Source: Gymnothorax reevesii (lineage: Eukaryota > Chordata > Actinopteri > Anguilliformes > Muraenidae). Taken from it: a stretch of DNA of 64,000 nucleotides. A program made the translations under genes and the position numbers. Under the pieces are notes generated by a model. That model did not search any database and was not told the origin of the DNA. It saw only the letters and a program-made list of their open reading frames with translations. Positions 11,601 through 23,365 of the stretch are shown piece after piece. Positions within the stretch are counted from its first letter, which is position 1. Each line of letters begins with the position of its first letter. The stretch lies in contig CM056580.1 in the NCBI GenBank assembly GCA_029721435.1, forward strand, positions 77,401,367 to 77,465,366, read 5' to 3'.

Positions 11601-12525
11601 TAAATCAGTGACAATAATAACAGTAACAGTTTACAATGGAAAGGTCTCTACAGCGTAAATACCCGCATGAATTGCCACCACAATTTAAATCTACTTTTAA
11701 AATTGTTTGGTGCTTTAAATAGCCTGGTTACTTCAGTCCAGGCAAAGCAGCAGTCTGGCACTAGGTCTTCATCAAAAGGGAACCCTGCTTGAAAACTTGG
11801 CAGAGGAGATGGCTGGTTTTACTGCAGCACGAACGGAGACAAGGTGAGCTGACTTTTCCTCTTCAGCACGGGCTACAAAGCATTTACCAAACTGGATCAC
11901 TTGGGAACCGCACAACTAAAACTCTGCATCTGCATGCAGTCGTGATGTGACGTTCTGTGCCGATGCTTCAAGGCGCGTGTCGAGTAATTCATGAATTATT
12001 TTGTGTAGCGCATAAAGATGCTTGTGTCGATGACGTATGCGTATCACATTGGAAGTCTCGCCAGCCGGCCGTACCTTGTGACCGGTTCATGACGTAGTTT
12101 GCAGTTTGGCGCACAATTTATCACATGGGTGGCTGATGGAATGTTGGACATTACCCAGAAACACATGCTGTCTCAATGACGATAATAATGCTGAATAAAA
12201 TTATCACTGTTTGTTTTATGAAGCATTTTCCAAAAAGAAATCTAAGTTATTTCATGTTCAATTAAAATGATCAATAATGTACCATGATGACATTGACTTG
12301 CCAGCGCCATGACGCGCTAATGAGAAATAAATGCAGTTCCAGTGGTATCTATATCCAGTAGCATACTTCAGTGTATATTTGTAGGCTTTGCTTGGTAGGT
12401 CTATTTATTTCTGAGCAGGCTCCATGGAAACATGAATTGCCTAAAATGCATCTTCTTTTGATACGCCACTGTGGTATTATAATCTGTGATATTTTTGCCT
12501 GTTTTACATCTTTTGTCCAGTAGAC
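8697..12525. other. Unassigned, with ATTT microsatellite
   Basis: No coding similarity was recognised. An (ATTT)n/(ATTC)n microsatellite lies at about 9988-10034. Around 11,140-11,185 there are repeated AAATAAAA words on either strand. Part of 11,040-12,130 might be an old LTR, but no paired ends could be found. Confidence 0.35.
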
Positions 12526-12527
12526 GG

Positions 12528-12628
12528 CGTAGTGAGCAGATGAAGCCTCAATAAGCTTCACCCATTAGTGAACCACTTTGGGAGAAAGCTTCAATGCTCC
12601 ATGAGGCTTCAGCTCGCCATCACTAGCA
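12528..12628. repeat. Imperfect inverted repeat (possible MITE end)
   Basis: TAGTGAGCAGATGAAGCCTCA (12,531-12,551) pairs imperfectly with TGAGGCTTCAGCTCGCCATC (about 12,602-12,621), with AAGCTT-containing sequence between. It could be a very short hAT-like element. No target duplication was confirmed. Confidence 0.35.
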
Positions 12629-14065
12629 TGCAGCAATCAGACAATGCATCTACCTGGCCTCAAACAAAGAGGCTCTAATTGCTCTCACCTGTGCTTATAT
12701 AGGAAGAAGTTCTCTACCTGCCCAACAGAGGGCGGTGTTTGCAATCTAGGTGCCTGGTGCTTTGACCTAGATGCCAGCCCTCACATCCAATAAGCCACAA
12801 TGGGGCTTTGAACACACTGTTGACAATAGGGGTACTCAAAATGAGCACTGTGCTGGATGAGTTTTGGTGGGGCCAGCTGAAAAAGACGGAATTAGACTGG
12901 CTAGTTTTGAAAATCGAATCCATCAAGTGTTAACCTGAGTGATGGACCTTTCACAGTCTTTTAAAAGAGGAGGTACTGAACTGAGAGGGCCACCCCACCC
13001 AAATCCACTGTGAATGCAAGGTTTGTTTTTGTCCAGTGAATAAGACCGTGACCCCATTTAATTCCGTTATGTAATTTAACAATATCCTCTCAGCTAGTTA
13101 TGAACAGCGCATCACTTGAATTGCACTGTAGTTTGATATCCAAGAAGTGTCTGAGAGACGAGTTCTAGCATCAGTCCCGATCTCTTCCGGCAGTACAAAA
13201 TTGGAATTAATAAATGTGTTTTGTTTCTCCCACAAAGGAGGAAAAAGAAACAGCTAGCCAGAGAGGCTTTCTTTTATTATTATGAAGGGTCATTTCCTGG
13301 TGGTGCTTGGACCCAGTTTTATTTCTTCTCCTGACACACAGGGACTGATTAAAAAGACAGAATTGATGGTCACTGGCCCTGTTCTAATTCTCTGCACTCC
13401 AACAGAGAGATAGATCTCCCATCCACTGCAGCTGACCTGCTTTACTGTGACCGCCAAGCCAGACGTCAGAGGGAAACTTCAGTTCCAAGATAGCCAAGGT
13501 GTCCCACTTGGCTTGATAATGTGCCTGAAAAAACCAGGGTTATCTGTCAGGTGGTAGGCCAAACTCATCCCAAAAAAAGGTGGTTTGGAGGTTAAACTGG
13601 TTCCTAAGGCTATGGGTGATCTAGCTATTCTAAGACTCCCTGGGGATAAGGGATGTGGGAAGTGAGCCGAAATGTGCCCTTGCCATGTATGGACAAATCT
13701 AGTCCAGCCTGTTGGCTTCCTTTAAAAGTACTTATCTTCTGGACACTTAGTATCCTTTACTGTGTTCATTCTTCGTTGTTTATGACATTCAAAATGGTTT
13801 AAATGTTTATTTTACTGGCAATTGGGACCATCCACGATAAGGATCTGCGGTCTGCAGTGGTGAAAGCAAGTGATAGTGAACATTTTAAAATGTGTCTCCT
13901 TCAAAATATTCCTAGATAATTTACAGTAAAATCTGGGTGTTAATCAACTTTTGAGTCAAAATCCATGTTGGATAATGACATTTGGATATCGTCTCACATT
14001 GTAAATTTGCATGTTCACACAAAAAATGGAAAAAAAAACGACTTGAATTGCATAGAAATCATTCT
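12629..14065. other. Unassigned, single-copy looking
   Basis: Balanced base composition with no repeat ends or coding similarity. The stretch 13,370-13,520 is GC-moderate and could be conserved non-coding DNA, but this cannot be tested here. Confidence 0.3.
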
Positions 14066-14832
14066 TCATTACCTCCACCAAGGAGGTTATGCGATCGAGT
14101 CAGTTTATTTATTTATTTGTCCGTCTGTTTGTTTGTTTGTTTGTCTGTGGACAGGATTTCTCGGAAACTGCTTTATGGATCTTCATGAAATTTTCACCAG
14201 AGGTAGACCTTGGTCCATGGATGACTCCATTAAATTTTTGTGATGATCTGGATCCGGATCTGGATTCTGGATCCGGATCTTTATTTATACACTCAGTGAC
14301 ATTTCTCCGAAACTAATGAACGGATTTTGATGAAATCTACACAAAAGGTAGATCTTGGCCCAAGGATTATACATTACAAATATGGTGATCATGCGTGTCA
14401 AAATCTTTGATCCATATCCAGATCCAGATCAGGGATCAACTTTCTCAATAAGATGATTTCTTCGTATACCACTGCAGCGTTTTCACCAAATTTTGGTGAA
14501 CAGTCTGATGGAACAGTCTCAAAATATTGTTAAAGACCTGGATCTGTGTGTGTCCGGATCCAAATCCGAATCAACAATTTAAACTCTTAGGTCAAATATT
14601 GAAATCATACAAACTATATCGAGTAATACCTTATATGCAAGCCCTTGATGAATGCTTACCGGATCTGACAGAATCTTTTCACTTAGACGTCATTGGAAGA
14701 CGAGAATGGGTGTTTTAGCAAATCTCACTCAAACTTGTTGCATGGGTAGGCCTGAAATCTTCCAAAGAGAAAGAGTTTGTATCAACGTCATCCCTTGGCG
14801 GAGATCAGAAATCTCGGATTGCTCTTGTCAAA
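14066..14832 (+). repeat. Interspersed repeat with CCTCC..AAGGAGG ends
   Basis: It starts with ACCTCCACCAAGGAGGTTATG, then a GTTT/GTCT run, then repeated GGATTTTGATGAAATTT-like and GGATCCGGATCTGGAT words. It ends with CTTGGCGGAGATCAGAAATC. These two ends bound a family scattered in many aquatic animals. The copy appears full length. I cannot assign it to a transposon superfamily, and it has no coding capacity. Confidence 0.55.
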
Positions 14833-15779
14833 CATTGCCGTACATTTGCAATTTTCTGGGTGAAGGAAATGCACAACTGTATGCACATGAAGGTACCTTC
14901 CACAGAAACCAGTGACCATGTAAAATTCAAATGAATGCGTATTAAGTATAAAATCCTATAATGGCACCTGCTCCAAAAGTAATTGTAGAACACCACCAGA
15001 CATAATGTCAGCCAGCCAAAACATGCAGCAGACTCAAATTCAAGGCAAAATTCCAGTTATTTTTAACATTTGATTATTCATTGCAGGGAGGGATGGATTT
15101 AGGCCCACTTAATCTGGTGCATCGTCCATTAATTTCTGTACAATGCAATGCAGCTGGATGTTTTACCGCAGCAATTCAGGTTAAGTACCTTGCTCAGAGG
15201 TACAAAAGCAGTGCCCAAGCTAGGAATCAATCGTTATCCCTGGTGATGCCTCTGTTGCATGTAACAGCTTGCTTCACAAGCAAAATGTTGTTTAGTTGTT
15301 TTTAGCTCTCTCAGTGAAGGCCCATTTACCTTTTAACCCTTTAATGCATGCCGTAGGCCTTTGGCAACCTGGGCTGTGTGTAAGTCCCATCGACTTAATT
15401 TAGTCTCAAAATGGTGTTACAGTTGTGGAAGGCATTGTTAGTGTCATTCCTTTCCCTAAAAAGTAGATTGGCATGGTGCAATTCTTCTTAGGTTTGACCT
15501 TTTTTTTACTGCTAATGCACAGCGACTAGAACCTGAAAGGCTCCAGAAAACAATAACTTCCAAGCCTTTTTTAAGGCCAGCACAATACAGTTTTGAACTT
15601 TGCATGTAGTTCAATGTATATCGAATTTAATTTGCCAAGTTTCGGGCTACATTTGGATTTTATCCAATCAGTCCTGCATCACCTTAGCAGACTTTAAACC
15701 ACTAGTTTAGAAATTAGTGTCATCTGAAAATTTTAGCTTTTCAGTTTAAATTTTCCAGTGAAGGTCATTAATGTACAAG
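14833..15779. other. Unassigned
   Basis: AT-rich. A single TTAACCCTTT word occurs at about 15,335, with no partner nearby. Confidence 0.35.
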
Positions 15780-15780
15780 A

Positions 15781-15890
15781 GAAAAAACTCTCTGTATAGT
15801 TATTAAACTCTCTGTATAGTTATTAAAAACTCTCTGTATATTTATTAAAAACTCTCTGTATAGTATAAAAACTGTTGTATAGTTATTATA
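15781..15890. repeat. Minisatellite, about 22-24 bp unit, 4-5 copies
   Basis: Consecutive imperfect copies of AAAAACTCTCTGTATAGTT, with ATTA between copies. One copy has TATTTATT in place of TAGTTATT, and the last is degenerate. Confidence 0.8.
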
Positions 15891-18800
15891 CAATATATAA
15901 AGCTATTTGTTTTTGTTTTTTTTTGTTAAATTGTTCAACAGTCGTTTTCAGAAAACAAACAAACAAATAAATAAACAAATAGAATTGTTGCAGGAAATAA
16001 ACCATGATTCTGTATTAGTTTGTTTTCAGTGCATAATTGGAGTATTTTAAAATTGATATCAGGTTTTCTACCCTAATTGTGAGCGTTTACTGTACGTTTG
16101 CTTTACAAGAATAATATTACCAAATAGGTGGCATTATTTCCTGGTGAAAGACCACAATATAAACTTGCTTTTCGTGAAGAAAAAAAAACAAATAGGTTTT
16201 CTACACCAAGGTTGGTGCGCTATAAACCTAGTGTCTAGTCTACCCTAATCTACTGGGTCTCTTTTGACACGAACAATAATAGTGATTGAAATTTTCAGCA
16301 AAACAGAAATATAGGTCTTACCTTCTTACCTAACTGCTTTAGAATAATCAACAAGCTCTGCTTCTGCCACTCGACAATAGTGCTCTAAAAGAACAAAATA
16401 ACACTAATTAAAAACATTCATGCAAAAATTGAACATATATTTTGGGCAACAATTGCTGTTTTTTCATCCAATAAGCATCTGTTTTCATTGTTATTTTTTC
16501 CGCTTGTTTTAGTTCTTAACCTCCCCTCTCCCGGAGAACCATGTCTCATTTTTGACATTATCGAAGTATTGCTCATGTAGTTCTCCAATCTTCTTCCAAC
16601 AGTAAAGGCACTGCAGGTGTCTAAGTGTGTTGCAGAACTATTGTGCAAACTGGACCCCAGTTGCTGGCAATGACAGAATAAAAAGCAGAAACTATTACTT
16701 CCATGACTTCCCAGGGAGGTAACAGGACATTTCATCCTGAAGAGCAATGCTGAAATAATTTTTCAGCAATCACAAGAGCTGCTGTTGCTTTCAGTGTCCA
16801 ATATCAAAATATTTATGTTATGTTGCCAACTAGAAAGCTTTTTTGGTTTATCATTGAGTAATAAAATATGAAATTAATCATGAAAATTACGTTCATCACA
16901 GTATATCAGAAGTGAATTGTATTTTGAACGAAACTGTAGGACATTCTCATTTACTGAGAAGTGAACTAAGTAACATTTATTTTCTGCATGAAAGGAAAAA
17001 ACATTGTAATTTCATTGGAAATGTATTGAAAAGAACTGAAATGTGTTTGTCTGCACTATTAGAAAGTGCTTTGTTTTCAGCGCTGAATGCCTTTGACGGC
17101 ATTTAGCTTTGTCAGCAGTGCTGGAACACCTCACACAGAACAAAAGTTTATATATAATTTTGCATAATACAAGTTAATTAGTTCTGCTATCATGCCTATT
17201 CCTTTTTGAGAGCATTTCCAAAAAAGGATGGTAGAATGTAGCTTCAGGAACCAACAGATTAATAATGGCCGAGAGCTTTGATTTCAGCAGTGCTATAAGA
17301 ATTCCAGGGTTAATCAAGTGTGACTTCAGTCCAGTTGGGTTAATTAAGGTTAATTGTTACTTTGGCTTTCGATATACAAATGCACCAAGGGGGCATGTCT
17401 TCTGGTGTTTATATTGTAGGGTGAGCAAATTTTGAGTTTGTTCGCCTGACTTGTTTATGAATGAATATGTCCTTTTCCTCTTGTTCCTCTTCCATTCAGT
17501 CTAAATTTATTCCTAAAGTAGAAAAATAAACAGACTCATGAAACAGGACGTGCATGACAAGATGAGTGACAACACGCCATTCATAAGCTACTCCCTCAGT
17601 GAGTTGCGAAAGGACACTGAATTTTTCGGGGCAATTTTAAAAGACTGCTTCCGATCCTACCCTGTAATTCACATCATAAAAGTCTCGCTTGCTCAGCCAC
17701 AATACTTTAATGGTTTCAAATTTGAATAAAGGTATCCAGAAGAAAAACAAACAATAATGAGCTTCCGCATAAAAAACAACACCGTTTTTCAAAATTCACA
17801 CATGAAATACATGAGCTAGAGCTTGAATGCAGCAGCAAAAAATGTTATTTGCCCAGCTGTTGGGATGAATAAGGAGAAATTGATTCGGACTAGTCTCTTT
17901 ATAGCGCAGTAGAACAGCCTTGAAAACATAGTGAATCAAACATAGAGTGGTGCTTCTGTTTGCGAATCTGTCAACCTTTCAAAATGACAGCCAAACTCAT
18001 AGAGACGTGCAACACCCCAGTCACCAATAAAGACGACAAATGTACTGTACAGCACATTGAGAAGAAGGAGAACATTTCCCTCCATAACAATCCTGAATTT
18101 ATCATGCACTTGCCAAGTGAATACAGAAGAAAAGCTTGCTTTGAAACTTCCAGAAAGAAAAATGGTAGTCACATATGAGTTGCATGGTGTTGGGTCTGAG
18201 ATAAACTGTTGCACTTTATACAGTTCCTCAGCTATAAATTTCACAGTGTTTGCAAAGACGATGTTTCCACCCTTGAATTTTAGATATATTGTGGCTCATT
18301 TCAGTGGCATTTTCGTATTTACTTTATCACCGCAGTATCCTAAAGGCCTCCTTTATTGGCAGCTGTTCAGTGGATCCTCGCCGAAAAGTGGAATAATAAC
18401 AGTATGACAAATGCTTATACTGCAGTGTGTCTCAGGCCTGGCCCCGGGGGCATCCTGTGAATACTTGTTTTTGTTTGAACTGCTCCTCATTAATTAGGTT
18501 TGATTGAGCATTTTATTGAATAAAAATGAGGGATTGGGTCGGCTTCACCTTGCAGTTACCTTCATTAAGAAGGCTTGTTTTCCCTGTGTTTGCTAAATGA
18601 TGGTGGAACAAAAGCATTTTTTTTCTCATGATATTGTTTACATTCATTGCTATCTTGGCATTAATGAATACCGATGTATTAACAATAACTTGTATTTTTC
18701 ATAAATCATGCAGACAATTCATAAATGTCTTACAGCCAAACCAAAATATTAGCAGTATCGAAATGTAGTCGATAAATGGGTAGTCATACAAATGTAGTCA

Positions 18801-19008
18801 GGTTCATAAGTAGGAATCATAACCACTTCTCCTATCTGACATTACGGTTTGGAAAGTAATTGGAATTGGACAAGCAAGATTATGAATTAAATTATCATTT
18901 TTAACACTTGGTTTTAAATCCTTCCTAGTTAATGACAGCCTGAAGTCAGCGACCCATGGACTTCCTTAGATGCTGGGGGTTCTTCCCTGGTGATGTTCTA
19001 CCCATTGA
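15891..19008. other. Unassigned, AT-rich
   Basis: No gene, RNA or paired repeat ends were recognised. Blocks such as 18,490-18,590 contain ATTA-rich words of the kind seen in conserved enhancers, but this is not evidence of function. Confidence 0.3.
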
Positions 19009-19012
19009 GGTA

Positions 19013-19633
19013 ATATAATAGAACTGGAGAGAGCGAGGAAGTCCCATCCCTATTACTTTCAATTTGAGATGCTAGGCCAGCTACTTCAGCCCAGGAAGTA
19101 TGGAATTGACCGACGCCATCTATAAAAATGGCGTTCCATGGGTGCATATTTCCATTTAATAAGATTGTCCATCTGATTACATACCGCAAATGGCCAAGAA
19201 AATGTGTCGTCTGTGCAGATTGGCGAATGTGTTCGAGGGGAAATGACGAGCAACGCTGTTAATCTGGAACGCGCACGCACTATACACTCATTGGCTGAAC
19301 TGCTGCAGTCAGAACAACAGCTGGACAACCAAACTCGTGCACGAGCTGTCATCAAGCTCTAAGTATCAGTTCTTATTTTACAGGCCCTCTTGAAAACATC
19401 AGACAGTTGCGTCAGACAAAGAGCGAAATAATGAAGGATTACCGAATACAATTTCCTTTGTTTTCGCTTTATTTGGCAAGAAAAAAAAGCGCACTTTTCA
19501 ATTGGTGTCTATGCAGCTCGTGCGTTTTTGGCCACAAAGTTGCATCCTTGGGAAATGCAGAAGCAGGAAGCTAACAGTCTAAGTGGCTGAAGTAAAGGTA
19601 CTTCCTCGTTCTCTCTGGTTGTATTATATATCT
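19013..19633. mobile_element. DNA element with about 30-bp terminal inverted repeats
   Basis: The left end (ATAATAGAACTGGAGAGAGCGAGGAAGT, 19,015-19,042) is an inverted copy of the right end (ACTTCCTCGTTCTCTCTGGTTGTATTAT, about 19,600-19,627), with about four mismatches. A second inverted pair (CTACTTCAGCC / GGCTGAAGTA) lies just inside. The interior plus strand has an open stretch of about 60 codons ending at 19,361 (ends LQSEQQLDNQTRARAVIKL) that I do not recognise. The target duplication is ambiguous, so the superfamily is not assigned. It could be a deletion derivative of an autonomous element. Confidence 0.6.
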
Positions 19634-20034
19634 CTTTGGTTCTACCAGGCCTTCAGTGCTGCTGCCTTCAGTTGTTGCCTCTTCCTGGGGTAATTTGCCT
19701 CAAGCTCTGCCTTCGGGAAGTGAAAGTTGGATTTGGGACAAGTGTGCAAGGCCATGCCTCCAGCCATCGAGCTCAATGCACTGCTCTTTCATTCATTATT
19801 CAATTATTTCTTGCACCTGTTTGTCATTGTCACTGGGTGGTGTGCATTTTAGACTGAGCTTCAGTCAGTGTCACTGTGAAGTCCTGTAATCCCACGCCTG
19901 TTCGGCACTGTTAGTCTGGTGTAGACGTATACTCCGTAGTCACGTGGCAAAACTCTAAACTCTTTCAGCTTAGTGCTCTTTATGTATACTCCAGTACTTT
20001 ATTTAAAGGAACCTTATTTCCTTTTGTCGCGGTT

Positions 20035-20495
20035 TTGGTTTTTGGTGTTTATGTTCTGGTTTTGTGTTCATGATCATTGTCTTTTATTTATTCTTTTTGG
20101 TTTTTGTAACATTCAGGTTTTTTGGTTCATTCTTTGTTCAGTTCCATTGCACTTGTCTCCCCCGTCTTGTGATCTAGTTGGTTCAGTCCATCTTCCCTGT
20201 CTGCGTGCTCACTGAATCTGGGTGATTTAAATGAATTCCGGTGTGTAATATATTCCTTCGAATCTCGTTTTCTTTCTTCGCCCTTCTGTTCTGATTACTA
20301 ACAAGACTAACATTTGTATTTTGTATTATAGTCTACTAACACAACTAATCCATGTATATATAAGATTACTAACTTACTAATGAGCACTCTAGTATAATTT
20401 GTAAAGTTTCACCGCTACTAATAGACTAATTACCTCTTCGCAATTACCCTGTTCTGTTCTCCGCCCCTTGTCTGTTGCTGTCCTCTCCTGAGCTT
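20035..20495 (+). repeat. Diverged solo LTR, relative of the sushi-like LTR
   Basis: It shares an ordered series of blocks with the minus strands of 1557-2658 and 29,340-30,591: CCATTGCACTTGTCTCCCCCG, GGGTGATTTA, CTCGTTTTCTTTCTTCGCC, repeated TACTAAC words, and CTGTTCTCCGCCCCTTGTCT. It is on the opposite strand. No internal region or second LTR flanks it, so it is probably a decayed solo LTR. Confidence 0.6.
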
Positions 20496-20564
20496 CAGCG
20501 AGAATCTCTCCCATGTGCTTAATCGCTCTCCTGCGCTTGTTATCTGTGCACATAGAACTCCTGG

Positions 20565-20760
20565 ACCAGAGCTGTTTAAATGAGGGATGACCAACCCACC
20601 ATACTATGTAAAAGACAGTGATGGGTCCTGAAACTGGAGTAGCGACATACCTAAGGGCTGAGTGATACAAGGGGTCAAGCTTGGACAAGATGTTTGATTG
20701 AGTAAACCTGAAAATAGCATCACCAAACCTGGTCACAGGTTTCTTTCTGTCTCAAACGTT
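20565..20760 (-). pseudogene. LINE reverse transcriptase C-terminal fragment
   Basis: The minus strand encodes FGDAIFRFTQSNILSKLD, then PLYHSALRYVATP. This matches the conserved YGD...LxxLDxxYHSALRF motif that follows the RT domain in fish LINE ORF2 proteins. The similarity fades within about 60 residues on both sides. It is a short dead fragment abutting the LTR relic on its left. Confidence 0.55.
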
Positions 20761-21009
20761 TTCTTGAAGCTGCAGAAAAACTGGACTTTAACCTTGCCAA
20801 CTATTGTGATTGGGTCCATATGATCATGTTATGATTGATTCCACAAAAACGCAAGATATTTTACCCTAAAACCTGTTTACTTCCGCCAGGAGATCAAACA
20901 AACCTTTCAACAAGAAAATGGCCTCAAATGTACATCAAAAACAACAAAGGGACAATTTCAAATTTCATTTTATTAAATTGGACCACAAAAGCAATGTCTT
21001 CAAATCTTT

Positions 21010-21406
21010 GACTCTTGGCGTGACTGTAATTGAAAGTCTATAGTCAGAATTGAAAAGGGCAGATGCCAATGGCACGCTCCCTGATGGCTCCAGTCATATA
21101 TGGCATTTTGAACAATGGCAGAACTGGGACTTTTTGGGTGGCCTGTAATTGACCAGAGTGCAGAATGTGCCTGGGCTGACTGTACCTGATTTCAATAGCT
21201 CTGGATCATGCCCCACCTGTCTGACAGGCCAATTTTGACAAAGGGCAGGAACTTGACAATGAAATGGAGAAGGTGACTGAAATGCACATAGATCAGTGGC
21301 ACACAACCTTGGTCATGTAAATAAACCCACCTAAGTCAACCTCAGAAATGATTATGCATAATATTGAGATGACTAAATTGTTGCATTTATATTTTTGTTC
21401 AGTATA
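21010..21406 (-). mobile_element. Tc1-like remnant with one terminal repeat
   Basis: Read on the minus strand, the end at 21,406 begins TATACTGAACAAAAATATAAA, the terminal sequence of a widespread fish Tc1-like family. The following 380 bp show no intact transposase, and the other end was not found. Confidence 0.5.
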
Positions 21407-21616
21407 GATTTATCTCCAAATATATTGATGCATTAAATACTTAAACATTGACAATTTGGCTATGGCTGTGGTGGAGCTACAGTGCTTTGGTGCTATTTTT
21501 ACTTAACCAAACTGTGTGTAAGTTGGTGTGTGAAGACCTCATTTTGTTTCTTTTGAATTTCTTTGAAGGTGTAGGATTGACATGACTTCTGCAAATAATA
21601 AGGGGCCGAGGAGATA

Positions 21617-22050
21617 TGTCATCTCCTGATGACTCTTGTTCTCTCTGGCTACCTGCCTCATCTAATTATTCTCCGGTTCATTGTTGATTGTTCACACCTG
21701 GTTAGTTCATTAGCACGCCCCTTGTCTATTTAAACCTTTTTCCCCCTCTCACAGGCAGGTAGCCTTAGATTGTAATACCCCTTAGTTAAAGAGCACTTTG
21801 CTTTGGTTTCTTTGTCTTTAGTTAACCCTGTGTAGTTTATGATTTCTATTTTTATATGTTAACCGCACTTTGTTTATGTAACCCCTTTGTGCAGAATACA
21901 AATAAATGCCAATTTTCCCTGTTATGCCTGAGCCTATTTAGGCTTTATAACTCAGTTTTTGTGTCACAGAGACTCTGGAAAATTATTCCAGTGAAGGAAG
22001 ACATTTGAAAGTTCAATTACAGAATTATTTAGGAATTAAATTTCGGAATT
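21617..22050 (+). repeat. LTR-like sequence
   Basis: It starts TGTCATCTCCTG, has a TATA-like CTATTTAAACC at about 21,727-21,737 and AATAAA at about 21,900, then TTATAACTCAGTTTTTGTGTCACAGAGACT. The last 120 bp (21,935-22,050) recur diverged at 57,190-57,310. This is consistent with an LTR and its downstream flank, but paired ends are not defined. Confidence 0.4.
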
Positions 22051-22106
22051 TCTCCCTCTATCATGAGCTCAAGATCACTTGAACACTTTGCATCTTTGTT
22101 TTAACA

Positions 22107-22147
22107 AGGTCAGCCAATCAGTCAGTCAGTCAGTCAGTCAGTCAGTC
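22107..22147. repeat. (CAGT)n microsatellite
   Basis: About ten tetranucleotide units near the tail of the LTR-like sequence. Confidence 0.85.
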
Positions 22148-23265
22148 AAAAAAGGACAAAGTCTCTTACAAGCTGTATCCCTCAGGTTCAGAAAACCAAT
22201 TATTATTCTGCTTGCAGAAACATTAGAAATATCTAATGGGAAAAAATGTTTAAAGCAATTTACGTCATTTATTCCATAAGGCTAAATACAAAAGATTATT
22301 CTTCATGTTTTCTAAACCTCGCTTTGAAGTGAGAGTGACTTCTTCTGATTTTACTTCCTAATTTAATTTAGAATTTTTGCATTTCCTGAAGAAAATATTT
22401 CAAAATAATTTAACTGAAGTTTGAAAGATCAATGAGTTACTAGATAACCCTATTATATTTCTACAAGGGAGGACTTCAATCTGAGCCATTTTTTGCCTTT
22501 CAGGTAAAAGCACATCCAGAATTGTTTAGGACAAGGAGACCAAACCCCTGGAATGTTCTCAGGTGCCTGACAGTGATTATCAGATTCCTCATGCTGTTGC
22601 TTATATTTACCGTGTGTGATGAAGAATGGCTGGGACATCAGCAGGATTACACCATCCCCCACTGTTTCACTGGCACTCTGCAATGTGACATATGCATCTA
22701 TGTGTATACGCTATACATAATTTGTGTTTAAACTATGTGTTTGTGTCAGTGTGTGTATGTATGTATGCATATACTGAAAATGTGTGAATGTGAATACATT
22801 GGGTAGACAGAATAATACAATAATACTACAGTATAATTTGAATTCATGGAATAGAACTGAGTTGGATAGTTGGAACTACAGCTCTACAAACCTAACTCAA
22901 AATTGAATACATATTTGGCTTTGCAAGGTTGCTATTTTTTTGGAAGTGTATCCAGTGATGGATGCAAAGGGTAAATAGGGTATTTAAACCTTCTCTCGTG
23001 TTTAGACTCTGAGATGCCCTCAGAATTACTTTACTTCAAAATATTTTTCATTCATTGCTTGACTCACTGATGCTATTCCTGGTTGAAAAATAGTAGTAAC
23101 ATACACCAACTCAGTGTACAAACCCGTGAAACCGAATTAAGGGGACTCATCGAAGAACAGAAACAAGATGAATTATTTGCTTTCTGCTGTTATTGAAAAA
23201 GCTTAACGTAATATTTGCTTCATCTGCTGTTGTATTTATAGATGCTAGTCAGGTTGTGTCCTTGG
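22148..23265. other. Unassigned
   Basis: AT-rich. It contains short TGTG/TATG dinucleotide-like stretches near 22,730-22,790. No gene was recognised. Confidence 0.35.
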
Positions 23266-23269
23266 CTTG

Positions 23270-23365
23270 AGGGTACGAAAGCTGAGCTGTGGCTTGGATA
23301 CAAACCTGCTTTGTTACGGTTATACGATTGGATCCCATCCCACTAAGCCACAGTGCCAGGAGAAT
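23270..23365 (-). repeat. tRNA-like SINE head
   Basis: The minus strand shows A-box-like TGGCTTAGTGGGA and B-box-like GGTTTGTATCC at tRNA spacing. There is no CCA-aminoacyl stem closure, so a SINE fragment is more likely than a tRNA gene. Confidence 0.45.

Noticed and set aside
15330..15350. TTAACCCTTTAATGCATGCC, piggyBac-like end
   Set aside because: No inverted partner with TTAA within a reasonable distance.
22107..22147. CRISPR-like short repeats
   Set aside because: It is a simple CAGT microsatellite without spacers, in a eukaryotic genome.
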